From an uncultured Dialister sp. (GTDB lineage: Bacteria > Bacillota > Negativicutes > Veillonellales > Dialisteraceae), in the NCBI RefSeq assembly GCF_900538805.1, contig NZ_UPZP01000011.1, forward strand, positions 1 to 35,903: a stretch of 35,903 nucleotides of DNA, written 5' to 3'. The stretch's first letter is position 1. Every line of letters begins with the position of its first letter. Shown piece after piece: positions 23,524 to 32,049 of the stretch. The position numbers were made by a program, and so were the translations under genes. The notes below the pieces were generated by a model, which saw only the letters and a list, made by a program, of their open reading frames with translations, did not search any database and was not told the origin of the DNA.

Positions 23524-26500
23524 ATGGGAAAATACCGTCTGCAGTCACGGAATAAGAATTCCATGATTACACTGATGGAAGTAGATACAGAATGCAGGGC
23601 CTGGTATATCAAGGCAGACGATAGGAATGCGGCGGTCCGCGCCCTGAAGGCTATGGGAAAGGAACTCACGCCGGTGGAGTCCATTTATGTGAATGGGGAA
23701 GACGTATCGGATGAAGTGTTTGCATCCATTGCCCTGGACATGGGGGCCCCGCCCTATAAGGAACCGGAAGAGCCTGTACCTTCCGGTGACATGGGGACGG
23801 AAGACATTCCCCTGCCCGATGAGGAGCCTATGGAAAATTTTGCGCTTCCTCCCGACGATATGCCCCTTCCTTCCCTGGATGATATTCCTCCGGAAGCGGC
23901 GCCGCTGCCGCCGGAGGCGGAAAACGTACCGGAAATGGATATGCCCGACATTCTCCCGGACCTCACTAGCGTGCTGCCGAAGAGCGCCTTTGTTTCCTCT
24001 CCCAAGGACGGCGGAAAGAAGGGCGGCGCTGTGAACGGCATCTACCTGGGCCGGAAGCATATTGCCGGTGACCCCGTGGACATCCGAACCGTTACGGACG
24101 AAGCGGACGGTGTCATCGTGACAGGCACCGTCATCAGCTGTGAAGTGAGGGAGCTTCGAAGCAAGAAGAAACTGTTCCTCATGCGCCTGGCCGATGACAC
24201 CAACGGCATTTCCTGCAAGAAATTTTTTGACCATCCCGAAGAAGCGGAGGGAGTGGAGTCCCTGAAGCCCGGCACCGTTGTCAAAGTGCGGGGCAATGTA
24301 CGGCTTGACAAATATTCCGGCGGAAATACGCTGGAACTCCTTCTTCTGCAGATGGAAAAAGGGGAAGCCCAGGTCATTGACCATGAAGATAATTATCCTA
24401 CCCCCCGGGTGGAGCTCCATCTCCATACGAAGATGAGCCTGGACGGCCTCATCGATAATGAGGAAATCATTAAAACCGCCGCCAAATGGCACCATCCCGC
24501 CGTGGCCATTACGGACCATGGCGTAATCCAGGCCTTTCCGAAAATCCAGGACCTGGCGGACAAATATCACCAGAAGGTGATTTACGGCATGGAGGGGTAC
24601 ATGATTGATAAAATCCCCGAAAATCCGGACACCGACCGCCAGCAGTACAACCATATCATTATCCTGGCCAAAAACATTACGGGCCTTCGGAATCTGTACC
24701 GCATGGTTACCCTTTCCCATTTGAAGTTCTACCGGAAACGGCCCCTCATTCCCAAGCCCATTCTGGAGGAATACCATGAAGGCCTGATTTACGGCTCCGC
24801 CTGCGTGATGGGCGAATTTTTCCGCGCCGTCCTGGCAGGAGAAAGCGATGAGGAACTCATTAAAAAAGCCAAATTCTACGATTACCTGGAAGTGCAGCCC
24901 CTGGGAAATAATGAATTCCTCATTAATGAAGACAAATTCGGCAATGTGAATTCACAAAAGGACCTGCAGGATTTGAACCGGAAGGTCATTGAAATCGGGG
25001 AAAAGGCGGGCCGCCCGGTGTGCGCCACCTCCGATGCCCACTACATGTTTGCCGAAGACCAGAGAAACAGGGATATCCTCCTTTCCAACTGGGAGAAGCC
25101 GGGGAAAATCGAATCCCATCCGCCCGTGTACATCCGTACCACCCAGGAAATGCTGGATGAATTTTCCTACCTTCCCAAGGACAAGGCCATTGAAATCGTG
25201 GTGACCAATACAAGGAAGATTGCGGAGCAGTGCGAAGTATTAAAGCCTCTGGCGGAGGAATGGAAATCCTACAACCCGAAGATTGCCGGCGCCGACGACA
25301 AACTGGTGAAAATGTGCTATGACAATGCCCATGCCATTTACGGCGATCCTCTCCCGAAGGTGGTGGAAGACCGTCTGACCCTGGAACTGACGCCGATTAT
25401 CAAGCACGGCTACGGCGTACTGTACTACATTGCCCACAAACTGGTAAAGCATTCCAATGACCGGGGATACCTGGTAGGCTCCCGAGGATCCGTAGGCTCC
25501 TCCTTCGTAGCCACCATGTCCGGCATTACGGAAGTCAATCCCCTGCCGCCTCACTATGTATGCCCCAAATGCCACTGGACCCATTTCTTCACCGACGGCT
25601 CCGTGGGCGGCGGCTTCGACCTGCCGGACAAGAAATGCCCCCAGTGCGGAACGCCACTCAATAAGAACGGCCACGACATTCCATTTGCCGTATTCCTTGG
25701 ATTCGACGGAGATAAGGTACCTGATATCGACCTGAACTTCTCCTCCGGCGATGACCAGGGCGTGGCCCATAAGTACACGGAAGAACTTTTCGGCCGGGAC
25801 AATGTATTCCGCGCCGGCACCATTGCCGGCATCCAGGACAAGACGGCCTACGGTTTCGTGAAAAAGTATGCGGAAAACCGGGGCCTCACGTTCAACGATA
25901 TTTTCATAGAAAAACTGGCAGCCGGCGTGGCAGGGGTGAAGCGCACCACCGGCCAGCACCCGGCGGGCATCATGGTATGCCCAAGGGACATGGACATCCA
26001 CAATTTCACGCCCCTCCAGTATGCGGCCAATAAAAAATACCTGAAGGATGAAGATGGGAATATCATTCCCGGTACCATTACCACCCATTTCGATTACCAT
26101 TCCATTTCCGGCCGTATGCTGAAACTGGATATTCTGGGCCACGATGATCCTAAAGTCATCCGCATGCTCCAGGATATTACGGGCATCGACCCCATGTCCA
26201 TTCCCTTTGATGATAAGAAAACCCTTTCCCTCTTCAGCTCCACCGAAGCCCTGGGTATTACGCCCCAGCAGCTGGCTTCGGTGATTGGAAACAAGGGCGT
26301 CACCGTAGGTGCCCTGGGACTTCCGGAATACGGCACCCCCTTCGTCCGGGGCATGCTGGAAGATACGAGACCGAAGAATTTCTCCGAACTGGTACGAATT
26401 TCCGGTTTTTCCCACGGCACCGACGTGTGGCTGAACAACGCCCAGGACCTCATTAAAAACGGCACCGTCAAACTGGAAGATGCCATTTCCACCCGAGACG

Positions 26501-27207
26501 ACGTGATGAACTACCTCATCAACCACGGCGTCAAGCCTCTGACCTCCTTCAAGGTTATGGAAAACGTGCGTAAAGGGAAGGGACTGGAAAAGAACGGCTC
26601 CAACAACCGGGCCGAACTGGACGCCGCCCATGTGCCCCAGTGGTTCATCGACTCCTGCCTGAAAATCGGCTACCTCTTCCCAAGAGCCCATGCCGTGGCC
26701 TACGTTATGATGGCCTTCCGCATCGCCTGGTTCAAAGTCTACCAGCCCCTGGCCTACTACGCTGCCTACTTCACCATCCGCGCCGAAGGCTCCTTCAATG
26801 CGCCGGTCATCCTTAGGGGACTGGAATCCCAAAAACAGGAACTGGCCCGCATTGCGTCCCTGGAACATCCCACGGCTGTGGAAAAGGGCAATGCCACGGT
26901 CATCGAAGTGGCGGCGGAAATGTACCTCAGGGGCCTGGAATTCCTGCCCATCAGCCTGGATAAATCAGCGGCCTCCGAATTCAAAATGGTGGACGGCAAA
27001 CTCCTGCCGCCCTTCAACTGCATCCCCGCCCTGGGGGACTCTGTGGCCAAGGAAATCGTAAAGGCCAGGGACAGCCATCCCTTCACCTCCAAAGAAGACC
27101 TGAGGAAGCGGGGCAAAGTGAGCCAGACCATCATCGACACCATGGATGACATGGGCATCCTGAAAGACCTGCCGGAAGAAGAGCAGATGTCCCTCTTTGA
27201 TTTCTAG
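23524..27207 (+). CDS. polC: DNA polymerase III alpha subunit, PolC type, apparently without exonuclease insertion
   Basis: PolC is the replicative polymerase of low-GC Gram-positive lineages. The 1227 aa include an N-terminal domain, an acidic proline-rich linker (about 77-150), an OB fold (about 195-285), a PHP domain with ELHLHTKMS (about 297) and AITDHG, a zinc site (CPKC about 680, CPQCG about 705) and the palm. Catalytic aspartates are visible at PDIDLNF (D734, D736) and LKLDILGHDD (D869). A helix-hairpin-helix part lies near the C-terminus. PolC normally has a DnaQ-like exonuclease inserted in the PHP domain after the YGxExY motif. Here YGMEGYM (about 355) is followed within about 20 residues by the second PHP half (HIIILAKNITGLRNLY), so the exonuclease is missing. 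This explains much of the shortfall from the usual about 1430 aa. Confidence 0.95.
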   Translation: MGKYRLQSRNKNSMITLMEVDTECRAWYIKADDRNAAVRALKAMGKELTPVESIYVNGEDVSDEVFASIALDMGAPPYKEPEEPVPSGDMGTEDIPLPDEEPMENFALPPDDMPLPSLDDIPPEAAPLPPEAENVPEMDMPDILPDLTSVLPKSAFVSSPKDGGKKGGAVNGIYLGRKHIAGDPVDIRTVTDEADGVIVTGTVISCEVRELRSKKKLFLMRLADDTNGISCKKFFDHPEEAEGVESLKPGTVVKVRGNVRLDKYSGGNTLELLLLQMEKGEAQVIDHEDNYPTPRVELHLHTKMSLDGLIDNEEIIKTAAKWHHPAVAITDHGVIQAFPKIQDLADKYHQKVIYGMEGYMIDKIPENPDTDRQQYNHIIILAKNITGLRNLYRMVTLSHLKFYRKRPLIPKPILEEYHEGLIYGSACVMGEFFRAVLAGESDEELIKKAKFYDYLEVQPLGNNEFLINEDKFGNVNSQKDLQDLNRKVIEIGEKAGRPVCATSDAHYMFAEDQRNRDILLSNWEKPGKIESHPPVYIRTTQEMLDEFSYLPKDKAIEIVVTNTRKIAEQCEVLKPLAEEWKSYNPKIAGADDKLVKMCYDNAHAIYGDPLPKVVEDRLTLELTPIIKHGYGVLYYIAHKLVKHSNDRGYLVGSRGSVGSSFVATMSGITEVNPLPPHYVCPKCHWTHFFTDGSVGGGFDLPDKKCPQCGTPLNKNGHDIPFAVFLGFDGDKVPDIDLNFSSGDDQGVAHKYTEELFGRDNVFRAGTIAGIQDKTAYGFVKKYAENRGLTFNDIFIEKLAAGVAGVKRTTGQHPAGIMVCPRDMDIHNFTPLQYAANKKYLKDEDGNIIPGTITTHFDYHSISGRMLKLDILGHDDPKVIRMLQDITGIDPMSIPFDDKKTLSLFSSTEALGITPQQLASVIGNKGVTVGALGLPEYGTPFVRGMLEDTRPKNFSELVRISGFSHGTDVWLNNAQDLIKNGTVKLEDAISTRDDVMNYLINHGVKPLTSFKVMENVRKGKGLEKNGSNNRAELDAAHVPQWFIDSCLKIGYLFPRAHAVAYVMMAFRIAWFKVYQPLAYYAAYFTIRAEGSFNAPVILRGLESQKQELARIASLEHPTAVEKGNATVIEVAAEMYLRGLEFLPISLDKSAASEFKMVDGKLLPPFNCIPALGDSVAKEIVKARDSHPFTSKEDLRKRGKVSQTIIDTMDDMGILKDLPEEEQMSLFDF

Positions 27208-27214
27208 GGCGGGC

Positions 27215-27300
27215 CTTTATGGACACGCCCTGCGGGCGTGAGGGTTCAAAGGGTTCAGAGGGTTCTAAGGTTTGACACGGCTTTCAGCCGTGAGGGTTGT
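27215..27300 (-). repeat. Hairpin plus 9-mer repeat module, copy D (inverted orientation)
   Basis: On the minus strand the order is ACCACAACCCT, an ACGGCTGAAAGCCGT hairpin, degenerate and exact 9-base units (CCTCTGAAC, CCTTTGAAC), and an ACGCCCGCAGGGCGT hairpin. The place of the usual core hairpin is taken by the GGCGCC hairpin that opens the neighbouring E3 element, showing that the two families join at a fixed point. It begins 8 bases after the polC stop, where no poly-U terminator is seen. Confidence 0.7.
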
Positions 27301-27304
27301 GGTA

Positions 27305-27640
27305 GGCGCCTTTTAAATAATTGAAGGCGCCAGTTTGGATAAAACAACTTTAGTTGGCTAGTGAGCTAGTGGGCTAGTAAAACCAAACAACCGCCCTGCG
27401 GGCGTGGGGAAAGCGTTCCCCCTTGCCCGCTTCGCGGGACTTCTCCTAAAGGGAAGCGTGTCACTGGATTCTCAGTCGCCCAAGGGCTCCCTACGAATCC
27501 AGTTCCCTTGCCACCCCGCAAGCGGGGGCAGAGCAAAGCTCCGCGAGGCTGTGTTCTCATAAGTTACTCTAAGCATAGTACGGGTTGTTGTGCCCCCGCA
27601 CAGCGGGGGAAAGGTGGTGCCGTAAGGCACCAAAGGGGGA
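27305..27640. repeat. Long imperfect inverted repeat, copy E3, right end diverged
   Basis: The left 100 bases, GGCGCC hairpin through AAAACCAAACAACCGCCC, nearly match the reverse complement of the right arm of E2. Inner arms pair around CCCCCTTGCC and GGCACCAAAGGGGG, but the outer right arm found in E1 and E2 is missing. No coding sequence is supported. Confidence 0.65.
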
Positions 27641-27699
27641 GAAGCCACCGGAGGTGGCTGACTCACCGCCATGTCAGCGTGACATAAGAATGGGAAGGG

Positions 27700-27885
27700 A
27701 AAACCGTAACGCTGACTTTATAAGCATTGCCCGCAGGGCAATCCACCACCCTCTGAACCCTTTGAACCTTCTGAACCCTCTGAACCCTTTTCCCGCCCCC
27801 TTCTATACAACCTGCCACCGGAGGCGGCCCAACCTACGGCGGAGCCGTGCCCCTCTGAACCCTCACGCCCTTCGGGCGTGTTCGT
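27700..27885 (+). repeat. Hairpin plus 9-mer repeat module, copy E
   Basis: CCGTAACGCTGACTTTATA leads to the core hairpin ATTGCCCGCAGGGCAAT (27726-27742), where one base pair is swapped on both arms relative to copies A and G. Then come CCACCACC and four 9-base units (27750-27785). A CACGCCCTTCGGGCGTG hairpin closes the block at about 27864-27880. Confidence 0.75.
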
Positions 27886-27911
27886 GCCGCATGGCGGTCC
27901 CTGCCGCGATA

Positions 27912-27941
27912 TGGTACAATAATACATCTGCATTATATAAT
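27912..27941 (+). promoter_or_regulatory. Promoter region for the DUF2232-gdpP-rplI run
   Basis: Two overlapping readings exist. An extended -10 TGGTACAAT lies at 27912-27920. Alternatively GGTACA (27913-27918) serves as -35, with 17 bases to TATAAT (27936-27941). Either would give a short leader before the ATG at 27968. Confidence 0.55.
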
Positions 27942-27967
27942 ATAGTATGAAATAAGAGGAGTGTTTT

Positions 27968-28924
27968 ATGAACGATCGGATTTCCGGAGACAACCATGCC
28001 ATCGTGCTGGCCGGTATGTGTACGGCCCTGGTGGTGGTGCTTTCCCTTCTTGGCTTTTATATGCCCCTGCTGTCTACGGTGGTATTTCTTTTGATTCCCC
28101 TTCCCATTGCCTACCTGGGCATGAAGGAGGGCATTAAGTGGTCCATCGTGGTGACCACCGGCGTGCTGGTGCTGGATTCCACTTTCTTCGGCGTGGTATC
28201 CGCCGCCTTTGTGTGCGCCATTTTCGGTCTGCTGGGGGTGACCATGGGCATATGCTACCGCTATAAGGTATCGGCGGCAAAGACGCTGATTGCCGGGGCG
28301 GTGGTGGTTCTTCTGGCCCTGGTGGCAGAAGGCATTGCTACCCTTTACCTTCTGGGCCTTCCCAGTCTGGTGTTTGGCAGCGAGGGACTGGCGCAGGTGA
28401 AGGACAGCATGATGGAAGCGCTGCCTTCTTTCTACAGCGGCGAGGCGCTGGACCAGGCAAAGGAAAAGGTGGATTTCCTTATGGATGCCATGGAGAAATC
28501 GGTGCCCTACACGCTGGTGGCGGTTTCCGTCTTCTATTCCTGGGCTTCCATGACCCTGGGCTCCCATGTGTTCAAGAAAATGGGCATTACCGATATTCCC
28601 CATCTGCCGCCCTTTGAGCGGTGGGAATTTCCAAAGGGAACCCTGGCCCTCTATCTTCTGGTGCTGGCTGCACAGTATTTCTTCAAGGACCAGGAGCAGG
28701 TATCCTATGTGGCCTACAATCTGGGTACCCTCTGCGTTTCCATCTTCTGGCTCCAGGGGCTGTCGGTGGTGTGGTGGATGCCCCACCGCTATCCTTTCAT
28801 GAAGCCCCTGCGCCTTTTCATCATGATTCTCTCCGCCTTCATCGGAGCTATCCAGATGTTCGTGGTGTTCCTGGGCATTGCGGATATGGCCGCCAGTTAT
28901 CGGGAAAAGAGAAATTACCAGTAG
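27968..28924 (+). CDS. DUF2232 (YybS-like) multi-pass membrane protein
   Basis: The 318-aa protein is mostly hydrophobic with about eight predicted membrane segments, beginning AIVLAGMCTALVVVLSLLG (about 12-30). Its first half has the DUF2232/YybS pattern, with LLIPLPIAYLGMKEGIKWS (about 42-60). The family is predicted to be a transporter or an S-component-like membrane protein, without a proven substrate. The order DUF2232, gdpP, rplI and then a replication or purine gene matches yybS-yybT-rplI of Bacillus, which supports the identification. AGAGGAG stands 6 bases before the ATG. A repeat-filled gap of 689 bases separates it from gdpP, whereas the two are usually adjacent. Confidence 0.85.
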   Translation: MNDRISGDNHAIVLAGMCTALVVVLSLLGFYMPLLSTVVFLLIPLPIAYLGMKEGIKWSIVVTTGVLVLDSTFFGVVSAAFVCAIFGLLGVTMGICYRYKVSAAKTLIAGAVVVLLALVAEGIATLYLLGLPSLVFGSEGLAQVKDSMMEALPSFYSGEALDQAKEKVDFLMDAMEKSVPYTLVAVSVFYSWASMTLGSHVFKKMGITDIPHLPPFERWEFPKGTLALYLLVLAAQYFFKDQEQVSYVAYNLGTLCVSIFWLQGLSVVWWMPHRYPFMKPLRLFIMILSAFIGAIQMFVVFLGIADMAASYREKRNYQ

Positions 28925-28939
28925 AGACATTATTGGCGC

Positions 28940-29255
28940 TTGGTTGTATTCCCGACTGCAAAAAGGGGCGCCGCTTCGCGGCAGGTTGTATAGAAAGGTT
29001 GTATTCGCTGGCGCTCAAGGGGCAGAAATCCGGCTGTCCGCTAACCGCTTTCCGCTTCCCGCCGGACACAGTCATTCTGAGCGCAAGCGAAGAATCTCGG
29101 TACAAGACGTGACTGCCTCATTTGTTGATAAATACCACTCGGCGGGAGGCTGTATTCCTGATAAAGAGAAGGGTGCTGGCGCCTTCGGCATCCGGGTTCA
29201 AGCATTCACCGGGCTGTCGCCCTGAAATGCTAAGGTTCCGCCCACAGCGCGGGCT
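28940..29255. repeat. Mosaic hairpin repeat between DUF2232 gene and gdpP, left part
   Basis: CCCGACTGCAAAAAGGGGCG resembles the segment near 32108 after rplI. AAGGTTCCGCCCACAGCGCGGGC near 29231 also recurs near 32182. Several short GC palindromes and two GGTTGTAT phrases are present. The frames across it give low-complexity products and are not credited as genes. Confidence 0.6.
29071..29098. repeat. Short palindromic repeat of the CATTCTGAGCG...GAAGAAT type
   Basis: GTCATTCTGAGCG, CAA, then GCGAAGAATCTC form an imperfect palindrome (ATTCT...AGAAT). Very similar sequences are scattered through intergenic DNA of many unrelated bacteria, in my recollection. It lies inside the mosaic repeat. 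Confidence 0.5.
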
Positions 29256-29507
29256 GGTTCAGAGGGAGTTAAATATGCCGCCTATGGCAGCCCTGCCGCC
29301 GACAGGCGCCATTAAAACTCATCGCCCGACAGGGCGATACCACCACCCTTTGAACCCGCCTGCCAAAGGCAGGCAGAACCCTCTGAACCCTTTGAACCTG
29401 GGCCGCAGAGCGGCCCCATAGGCGATACCATACCCTTTGAACCCGCCTGCCAAGGGCAGGCAGAACCTTCTGAACCCTTTGAACCCGGGCCGCCAAAGGC
29501 GGCCCCA
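29255..29507 (+). repeat. Hairpin plus 9-mer repeat module, copy F, doubled
   Basis: GGTTCAGAGGGAGTTAAATA opens the module. The core hairpin ATCGCCCGACAGGGCGAT (29321-29338) is followed by ACCACCACC, 9-base units interrupted by a CGCCTGCC-AAA-GGCAGGC hairpin, and a GGGCCGC-AGA-GCGGCCC hairpin. The second half (GGCGATACCATACCC onward, 29422-29507) repeats the tail with slightly different stems, so the module is partly duplicated. Confidence 0.75.
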
Positions 29508-29554
29508 TATAACATATTTGCATTCATTCCTCATTTCGAGTAGGATTAGAGTAG

Positions 29555-29588
29555 ACCGGCAGAGGCCGGTATAAAATCACCGGTTTTT
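29555..29588 (+). promoter_or_regulatory. Two mutually exclusive hairpins upstream of gdpP
   Basis: ACCGGC (29555-29560) pairs with GCCGGT (29565-29570). Alternatively CCGGT (29566-29570) pairs with ACCGG (29579-29583), followed by TTTTT (29584-29588), a small terminator shape. The two share 29566-29570 and cannot form together. This resembles an attenuator, but the stems are short. Confidence 0.3.
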
Positions 29589-29613
29589 CGGAAATCGAGG
29601 TTAAAGAAGTAAA

Positions 29614-31605
29614 ATGCTGAATGATATCTGGGTGTACAAAAAGACATCCCGCATTATGCTGGCGCTGCTGCTCATTGCAGTGGTCATGCTGGCTACCCAG
29701 AACTGGCAGCTGGGACTTCTTCTTTTCATCATTGTGGCAGGCTGCATCGTATACATTAAGCGCTGCGATTTCTACCAGGAGAAAAAGCTGTCCCGGTACC
29801 TGGACGATCTGTCCGCCGGCGTGTCGGCAGGCACGGTGTATGCCGTGAAGAATCTGCCCGTGGGCATTGCCATGATGGATGAGAAAAAGGAACTGGTCTG
29901 GGCTAATAATGTGTTCAGGAACTGGATTGGGAAGGACGCCCAGGAGGGGGTCCGTTTCCAGAATCTGGTGACAGGACAGAAAATTTCCAAAATATGGGGA
30001 AAGACCGGCTGGTTCGACTGCCATGCCGGCGGCACATTCTTCAGGGTATTTCATAAATTCATCGACGTGGATATCGGCGGCGGCACCCAGTCTCCCTTCA
30101 TGGTCTTCTATTTCATGGACCGCACGGATGTGGAGGTGGCGGTGAAGGAATGCACCGAAGCAAGGCCGGTATTCGGCATTATCCGTATTGACAACGTGTC
30201 GGAAGTGACCGCCGATATGACGGATATGGAAAAGTCGGCCCTTCTCTCCGACGTGACGGAAAGGGTGCTTTCCTATTTCTCCAGCCGTGACGGATTTATC
30301 AAGCAGTACTCCAGCACCGACTTTGTGACCTGTATTTCCCAGAAGGCCCTGGCGGACATGATGGAGGATAATTTCGATATTCTGGACAAGGTCCGGGAAA
30401 TCCATACGGTGAACCGCATTCCGGTTACCCTTTCCATCGGCATCGTGCAGAGCGATGAGAGTTTTGCCAGGCAGTTTGAGGAGGCCCAGGTATCCCTGGA
30501 CCTGGCTCTGGGCCGGGGCGGCGACCAGGCCATCGTTCGGGTAGGCAAGGATGTGAAGGCCTTTGGCGGCAAATCGCCTACTGCCGTGAGCTCCACCCGC
30601 GTCAGGGTGAGGGTGGTGGCCCAGGCGCTGAAGGAAATCATCGACGGCGCCGATATGGTGCTCATCATGGGGCATGCCCACGAGGACTTCGACGCTTTGG
30701 GAGCCGCCGTAGGCGTTTCCCATCTGGCCCGGTCATCCCATAAGGAAACCCATATCGTCCTTTCTAAAGAAAGGGACACCTGCCGCAAAATGGTGGAGGC
30801 CATCGAAGGAAGCGGCGTGGCGGAAGGGCTTCTGATCGATGAAGGGCAGGCCAAAGGCATGGTGACCGACAAAACCGTGGTCATCGTGGTGGATACCCAT
30901 GTGCCGGAACTGGCGGCAGCGCCGGAAGTGCTGAAGAAAGCAAAGAAAAAGGTGGTCATCGACCATCACCGGAGAGCCAGCTCCATGATTACAGGCACCC
31001 TCCTCACCTATATGGAACCTTCCGCTTCATCGGCGTCCGAACTGGTGAGCGAGCTGGTGCAGTACTACGGCGGTGAAGAGGAAATGAACGACCTGGAGGC
31101 GTCCTGTCTCTATGCCGGCATTGTGGTGGATACGAAGAACTTCGCCGTGCAGACCAGTGTCCGCACCTTCGATGCAGCCAGCTTCCTGCGCCGCTGCGGC
31201 GCCGACACGAAACTGGTGCACCGGCTCTTTGAAGAGGATATCAGCAGCATCCGCACCAAAGCGGAAATCCTGGCAGGCATGCAGCTCGTGGACGGCACCA
31301 TTGCCATTGCCGCCTGCCCGGAAAATATAGAAGAATCCCAGATTCTGGCGGGACAGGTGGCGGACTACCTGGTCACCATCAAAGAAATCCGGGCCAGCTT
31401 CCTGTTTTACTATACCGATAAGGGACTCTGTCTTTCCGCCCGCTCCGATGGCTCCGTCAATGTACAGGTGGTCATGGAAGCCCTGGGCGGCGGCGGTCAT
31501 TTGACCGTTGCCGGCGCCCAGCTGGGGAAAGAAGGAAATAGAGAAAGTGCGGAGAAAGTGATTATTTCACAGGTCCGCAAGCAAATAAAGGAGGAAAAAG
31601 AATGA
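29614..31605 (+). CDS. gdpP: Cyclic-di-AMP phosphodiesterase GdpP, DHH family
   Basis: GdpP hydrolyses the second messenger c-di-AMP and thereby affects potassium and cell-wall homeostasis. The 663-aa protein has two N-terminal membrane helices (about 10-45), a PAS-like domain (about 65-150), a degenerate GGDEF domain (about 180-310) and a DHH-DHHA1 catalytic unit. Metal-binding motifs are HAHEDFDALG (about 353-362), VVDTHVPE (about 425-432) and VIDHHRR (about 448-454). GGGGHLTVAG (about 625-634) is the DHHA1 signature. All are intact. Its stop overlaps the rplI start by ATGA, as in other Firmicutes. A weak ribosome binding site (AAAGAAG) precedes the ATG, and two exclusive hairpins lie upstream. 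Confidence 0.95.
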   Translation: MLNDIWVYKKTSRIMLALLLIAVVMLATQNWQLGLLLFIIVAGCIVYIKRCDFYQEKKLSRYLDDLSAGVSAGTVYAVKNLPVGIAMMDEKKELVWANNVFRNWIGKDAQEGVRFQNLVTGQKISKIWGKTGWFDCHAGGTFFRVFHKFIDVDIGGGTQSPFMVFYFMDRTDVEVAVKECTEARPVFGIIRIDNVSEVTADMTDMEKSALLSDVTERVLSYFSSRDGFIKQYSSTDFVTCISQKALADMMEDNFDILDKVREIHTVNRIPVTLSIGIVQSDESFARQFEEAQVSLDLALGRGGDQAIVRVGKDVKAFGGKSPTAVSSTRVRVRVVAQALKEIIDGADMVLIMGHAHEDFDALGAAVGVSHLARSSHKETHIVLSKERDTCRKMVEAIEGSGVAEGLLIDEGQAKGMVTDKTVVIVVDTHVPELAAAPEVLKKAKKKVVIDHHRRASSMITGTLLTYMEPSASSASELVSELVQYYGGEEEMNDLEASCLYAGIVVDTKNFAVQTSVRTFDAASFLRRCGADTKLVHRLFEEDISSIRTKAEILAGMQLVDGTIAIAACPENIEESQILAGQVADYLVTIKEIRASFLFYYTDKGLCLSARSDGSVNVQVVMEALGGGGHLTVAGAQLGKEGNRESAEKVIISQVRKQIKEEKE

Positions 31606-32048
31606 AAGTCGTACTCTTACAGGATGTCAAGAAAATTGGTAAAAAGGGAGACGTCATCGAAGTCTCCGACGGCTACGGCCGCAATGTGCTCATCCGCAAA
31701 GGCCTGGGCGTAGAAGGTACCAAGGCTAACCTCAATACCGCTGCCCAGCGCCAGGAATCCAAGGTATTCAAGGATAAGGTAGCTGCCGACGAAGCAGTCA
31801 TCATGGCAGCCCAGCTGAAAAAAGTAAAGGTAGTCATCAAGGTGCAGTGCGGCGAAGACGGCAAAATCTTCGGCTCCGTCACCGGCAAGGACATCAGCGA
31901 AGCCCTGGAAAAGCAGTATAAATTCAAACTGGAAAAGAAAAACATCCGTCTCAAGAGCCCCATCAAGACCCTTGGCGAATACGACGTGGAAGTGTGGGTA
32001 CACCAGCAGGTGACCAGCTCCGTCCACGTATCGGTTGTAGCGGAATAA
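31602..32048 (+). CDS. rplI: 50S ribosomal protein L9
   Basis: L9 binds domain V of 23S rRNA near the L1 stalk. The 148-aa sequence has the N-terminal signature MKVVLLQDVKKIGKKGDVIE (1-20) with GYGRNVLIRKGL, a long connecting helix, and the C-terminal domain with GKIFGSVTGKDISEAL (about 86-101). AGGAGGAAAA precedes the ATG inside gdpP. A strong terminator directly follows, so the run from 27968 or 29614 ends here. Confidence 0.97.
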   Translation: MKVVLLQDVKKIGKKGDVIEVSDGYGRNVLIRKGLGVEGTKANLNTAAQRQESKVFKDKVAADEAVIMAAQLKKVKVVIKVQCGEDGKIFGSVTGKDISEALEKQYKFKLEKKNIRLKSPIKTLGEYDVEVWVHQQVTSSVHVSVVAE

Positions 32049-32049
32049 G

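Noticed and set aside
25240..26868. 542-codon minus-strand frame opposite polC
   Set aside because: It is a shadow of polC codons; composition is unlike a real protein and no motif or start site is present.
29269..29534. Minus-strand frames giving low-complexity products (repeated Gly-Ser-Glu, Gly-Phe-Lys or Val-Gln-Arg)
   Set aside because: Three frames are open at once because the 9-base array and palindromes lack stops. Products are pure translations of the repeat, without start signals.
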